NCBI GenBank assembly: GCA_016882165.1
Contig: VHBV01000059.1
Span: forward strand, 1 to 7,720
Direction of reading: 5' to 3'
Length of the DNA: 7,720 bases
From: Candidatus Pelagibacterales bacterium
GTDB taxonomy: Bacteria; Pseudomonadota; Alphaproteobacteria; Rickettsiales; UBA1997
In this document: positions 6,120-7,720 of the stretch, piece after piece
Layout of the letters: every line of letters begins with the position of its first letter
How positions within the stretch are numbered: the stretch's first letter is position 1
Notes under the pieces: generated by a model
What the model saw: the letters and a program-made list of their open reading frames with translations, nothing else
Told to the model about the DNA's origin: nothing
Database searches by the model: none
Made by a program: the position numbers and the translations under genes

Positions 6120-6510
6120 ATTTTTTGCTTAGATATTGTTCTATAGCTTTTCTTTCTTCATCTGTAAGTGCTCGTGAGAAAATTATAATTTCTGCCAAAT
6201 CGCCATCAAAATATCCCCAGAAACTTGTCCCTCCAAATGCAGATCCTGCAAAAGATGTTAAAGGGTCAGTCCTTGTTAAATCTCTACCTAATAAGGCAGA
6301 ATAAAAAGTGCCATTTTGCCAATATTTTTTTGCAACATATTTATTTAGAGAAAATATATGAATTAAAGGTTTTGGTTGGGTATAGCCAGAAACAGTGTAG
6401 TCAACATCTTGGTTATAGTGTATCAAAGATATTCTAGTATCAGAAGATGCATAGGAAATCAAAAGGTTTCCTGCTGTTAATGCTTGAGAGCCACCTAAAA
6501 TTGTATTATA
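6118..6510 (-). pseudogene. 3' remnant of a LamG/ConA-lectin-like domain protein, cut by an IS630 element
   Basis: The reading frame is open from the IS junction at 6510 down to the stop at 6118, giving 130 residues. The C-terminal signature WGYFDGDLAEIIIFSRALTDEERKAIEQYLSKK is typical of LamG/concanavalin-A-like folds found at the ends of bacterial surface and pseudopilin-like proteins; the remainder is a run of beta-strand-like segments. The frame has no methionine start before the IS, only a TTG at 6462 in mid-domain, so the 5' part of the gene is missing. Sequence right of the IS does not continue the gene. The split residues (YNTILGGSQALTAG at the junction) look like normal domain sequence. 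The function of the full protein is unknown; a surface or carbohydrate-binding role is only a family-level inference. Confidence 0.75.
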
Positions 6511-6530
6511 CCATTTTAACTTGAAAACAC
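6506..6530 (+). repeat. Left terminal inverted repeat of the IS630 element
   Basis: TTATACCATTTTAACTTGAA followed by AACAC. It matches the right repeat except for one C/T difference at 6512, and includes the likely TA target duplication. Confidence 0.9.
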
Positions 6531-6540
6531 ATAATCTATA

Positions 6541-6582
6541 GTTTAAAACTAAATTGATTTAAACCATTAACTCAATTTAGTT
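6541..6582 (+). promoter_or_regulatory. Two mutually exclusive hairpins in the transposase leader
   Basis: GTTTAAA (6541-6547) can pair with TTTAAAC (6558-6564). Alternatively AACTAAATTGA (6547-6557) can pair perfectly over 11 bp with TCAATTTAGTT (6572-6582), ending 6 bases before the ATG. The two stems share bases, so only one can form at a time. Some insertion sequences use leader hairpins to block translation on read-through transcripts; that role here is inferred. TATAGT at 6537-6542 is a possible -10 box without a good -35. Confidence 0.4.
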
Positions 6583-6588
6583 CTAAAA

Positions 6589-7086
6589 ATGAAAACAATA
6601 AGACAAACACATGGACACACAATTGCAGAAGCAGCAAGAGTCCTAAAAACTATACCATTTAGTAAAGCTGCAGTAAAACTACAGGCAATATCTGCAGTTT
6701 CTCATTCCACAATAAATAAAGTTTCAGAAGTTTTTAATGTTGCCAATACTACATTAAAATTTTGGATTAGAACATTTGAAGAATCAGGAATTGAAGGATT
6801 AGAAAGTAAGGTAAAGAATCCCAAAAAACCAAAGCTTGATATGGCTCAGAAAGAGCAAATCAGGAACTGGATTGAAAGTGATCCAAATGTTACAATGAAA
6901 AAGTTAAAGTCTATGATCAGGAAGAATTTTAATATAGAAATCAGTTTGGTGGGGATTTGGAAAAATGTTCAAAAGATGAATTTTGCTCACATCACCGCAA
7001 GATCAGTTCACTACAAACAAGACAAGGAAAAACTTGAAGAGTTTAAAAAAAACTCTAATCGCAATAAAGGCAAAAAATCCAAATAA
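6589..7086 (+). CDS. IS630 transposase, N-terminal frame (OrfA, DNA-binding part)
   Basis: This frame (165 aa) encodes the helix-turn-helix portion of an IS630-type transposase. Residues 37-61 (SHSTINKVSEVFNVANTTLKFWI) form the first HTH, followed by the linker EESGIEGLESK (64-74) and a second, winged-helix-like segment (about 84-132) with the usual TMKKLKSMIRKNFNIEIS pattern. It lacks the catalytic core and ends in a lysine-rich tail specific to this frame (about 156-165). The catalytic core continues in the +1 frame (6983-7567). A shift at the A8 run (7045-7052) would join them into a 325-aa protein, the normal size for this family. The start at 6589 is preceded by a hairpin and no clear Shine-Dalgarno. 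Confidence 0.88.
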   Translation: MKTIRQTHGHTIAEAARVLKTIPFSKAAVKLQAISAVSHSTINKVSEVFNVANTTLKFWIRTFEESGIEGLESKVKNPKKPKLDMAQKEQIRNWIESDPNVTMKKLKSMIRKNFNIEISLVGIWKNVQKMNFAHITARSVHYKQDKEKLEEFKKNSNRNKGKKSK

Positions 7087-7567
7087 ACCGCTTCTTTATT
7101 TTGATGAAAGTAGGTTTGGGACTAAAACAAGAACTGGTCTAGGCTGGTTCATAAAAGGAAGTAGAACTCCTGTAAAAGTAAAATTAGGTTTTAAGAATTT
7201 TTATCTTTATTCAAGCGTAAATCCAGCTAGTGGCAAAAGTTTCACTCTTCTAATGCCAAATGTTGATACAGCTTGTATGAATGTTTTTTTAGAAGAGTTA
7301 GCTGAAGAAATAAAAGAGGATTTTATTCTAATTATGGACGGTGCTGGTTGGCATAAATCAAAGGATTTAATTGTTCCAAAAAATATTCAAATAGAACTTC
7401 TACCGCCTTATTGCCCAGAACTCAATCCTGTTGAGAGATTATGGAAATTTATCAAAGACAATACAATCAAAAATAAAGTCTTTGAAACATTAAAAAATCT
7501 TGAAGATGATGTTTGTGAGTTTGTTAAAAATCTAACCGAGGAAGTTGTTTTGGGAATTTGTAAGTAA
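6983..7567 (+). CDS. IS630 transposase, C-terminal frame (OrfB, DDE catalytic part)
   Basis: This frame carries the DDE endonuclease core that cuts and joins DNA at the element ends. The catalytic acidic residues are in YFDESRFG (Asp41), LIMDGAGWHKS (Asp119) and LNPVERLW (Glu151); these become D172, D250 and E282 in the joined product. The conserved PPYCPELNPVERLW block is the family hallmark. The ATG at 6983 is only the first one in this frame, and the residues before about 24 do not look like transposase, so the frame is most likely entered from OrfA near 7045-7055. Relative to OrfA it is +1. Either programmed frameshifting or transcript slippage makes the full enzyme, or a one-base indel has inactivated it; the sequence alone does not decide. 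Confidence 0.88.
   Translation: MLTSPQDQFTTNKTRKNLKSLKKTLIAIKAKNPNKPLLYFDESRFGTKTRTGLGWFIKGSRTPVKVKLGFKNFYLYSSVNPASGKSFTLLMPNVDTACMNVFLEELAEEIKEDFILIMDGAGWHKSKDLIVPKNIQIELLPPYCPELNPVERLWKFIKDNTIKNKVFETLKNLEDDVCEFVKNLTEEVVLGICK
7042..7053 (+). other. A-rich slippage site linking transposase frames
   Basis: TTT followed by eight A residues (7045-7052) and C lies exactly where family-like sequence passes from the OrfA frame (EEFKKN) to the OrfB frame (IKAKNPNKPLLYF). Skipping one base, or a transcript lacking one A, gives a continuous 325-residue transposase. A second A6 run at 7072-7077 is a less likely site. Confidence 0.55.
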
Positions 7568-7571
7568 GTGG

Positions 7572-7596
7572 GTGTTTTCAAGTTAAAATAGTATAA
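7572..7596 (-). repeat. Right terminal inverted repeat of the IS630 element
   Basis: The reverse complement reads TTATACTATTTTAACTTGAA followed by AACAC, matching the left repeat at 24 of 25 positions. It begins 4 bases after the OrfB stop and includes the likely TA target duplication. Confidence 0.9.
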
Positions 7597-7720
7597 GAGG
7601 AAAAAGGCTTTACGACAATAAAAGCGGTAACAGAAAAAACAAAAGAATCACGGTTATTTCGGCTTATTCAAATAAAACAAAGCAACTAATCGCTCCGATG
7701 TATTTTGAAGGAAATACCGA
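7594..7720 (+). pseudogene. Internal fragment of a second, different IS630-type transposase
   Basis: Translated from 7593 in this frame, the sequence reads IRGKRLYDNKSGNRKN, then KRITVISAYSNKTKQLIAPM and YFEGNT, and runs off the window. This is the strand region between the first and second catalytic acids of another IS630 lineage (the GKR...KRI(S/T)...LIAP...F.GNT pattern). It is unlike the neighbouring transposase, which has VKVKLGFKNFYLYSSVNPAS at the equivalent place. Its N-terminal half, including the first catalytic aspartate, is absent: the fragment starts directly at the TA next to the IS630 element. It may continue to a normal end beyond the window, but the 5' part is not contiguous here, so the copy is broken. 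Confidence 0.75.

Larger units (their letters stand above)
6511..7591 (+). mobile_element. Complete IS630-family insertion sequence
   Basis: An element of about 1,081 bp is bounded by inverted repeats and flanked on each side by TA, the target duplication used by the IS630/Tc1-mariner group. The left repeat 6506-6530 and the right repeat 7572-7596 match at 24 of 25 positions (counting flanking TA bases, which are self-complementary). Inside is one transposase split over two overlapping frames. The exact outer base is ambiguous by two because TATA occurs at both ends. The element interrupts a LamG-like gene on the left and abuts a second IS630 transposase on the right. Confidence 0.9.

Noticed and set aside
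6101..6437. Two plus-strand open frames (67 and 70 codons) opposite the LamG-like fragment
   Set aside because: No family-like sequence is visible in them, whereas the minus strand encodes a clear LamG-type C-terminus.
6506..6588. Strong sigma-70 promoter within the left IS end
   Set aside because: TATAGT at 6537 is a plausible -10 box, but no acceptable -35 lies 16-18 bases upstream, so I only mention it as a possibility.

Overview
This window comes from a very AT-rich bacterial chromosome, most likely a host-associated alphaproteobacterium of Rickettsiales or Holosporales type. The reasons are the fused IspD-IspF enzyme, a compact PriA, a DUF374 acyltransferase, almost no visible Shine-Dalgarno sequences, and a palindromic repeat inserted in frame into a protein gene, as Rickettsia palindromic elements do. 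The lineage is inferred; no rRNA or other marker is present.

Layout from left to right. Bases 11-304 hold three head-to-tail copies of a 98-bp unit. Each unit begins with the first 34 bases of ispDF and then diverges, so ispDF (305-1498, +) starts as a truncated fourth copy. A convergent minus-strand pair follows: a transaldolase (2361-3014) with a DUF374 lipid acyltransferase (1522-2331) directly downstream. A 97-bp AT-rich divergent spacer separates these from priA (3112-5364, +). priA carries about 270 bp (90 codons) of palindromic and tandem repeat sequence between its Walker A motif and the next helicase motif, with the frame kept. Thirteen bases after priA lies a small secreted protein of unknown function (5378-5932). 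Its last codons and stop lie inside a 173-bp MITE-like palindrome (5921-6093) that contains a terminator-like hairpin.

The right end is a mobile-element graveyard. It holds the 3' end of a LamG/ConA-lectin-like gene (6118-6510, -), a complete IS630-family element of about 1.08 kb with 25-bp terminal inverted repeats and its transposase split over two frames (6511-7591), and then the middle of a second, different IS630-type transposase running off the window. The two flanks of the IS do not join into one gene, which suggests a rearrangement.

The housekeeping part covers isoprenoid precursors (IspDF), pentose phosphate metabolism (transaldolase), outer-membrane lipid acylation (DUF374, inferred) and replication restart (PriA). 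No obvious new multi-gene system is present. The unusual content is repeat biology acting on essential genes: an amplified ispDF start region, an in-frame insertion in the PriA helicase core, and a palindrome supplying a gene's stop codon.
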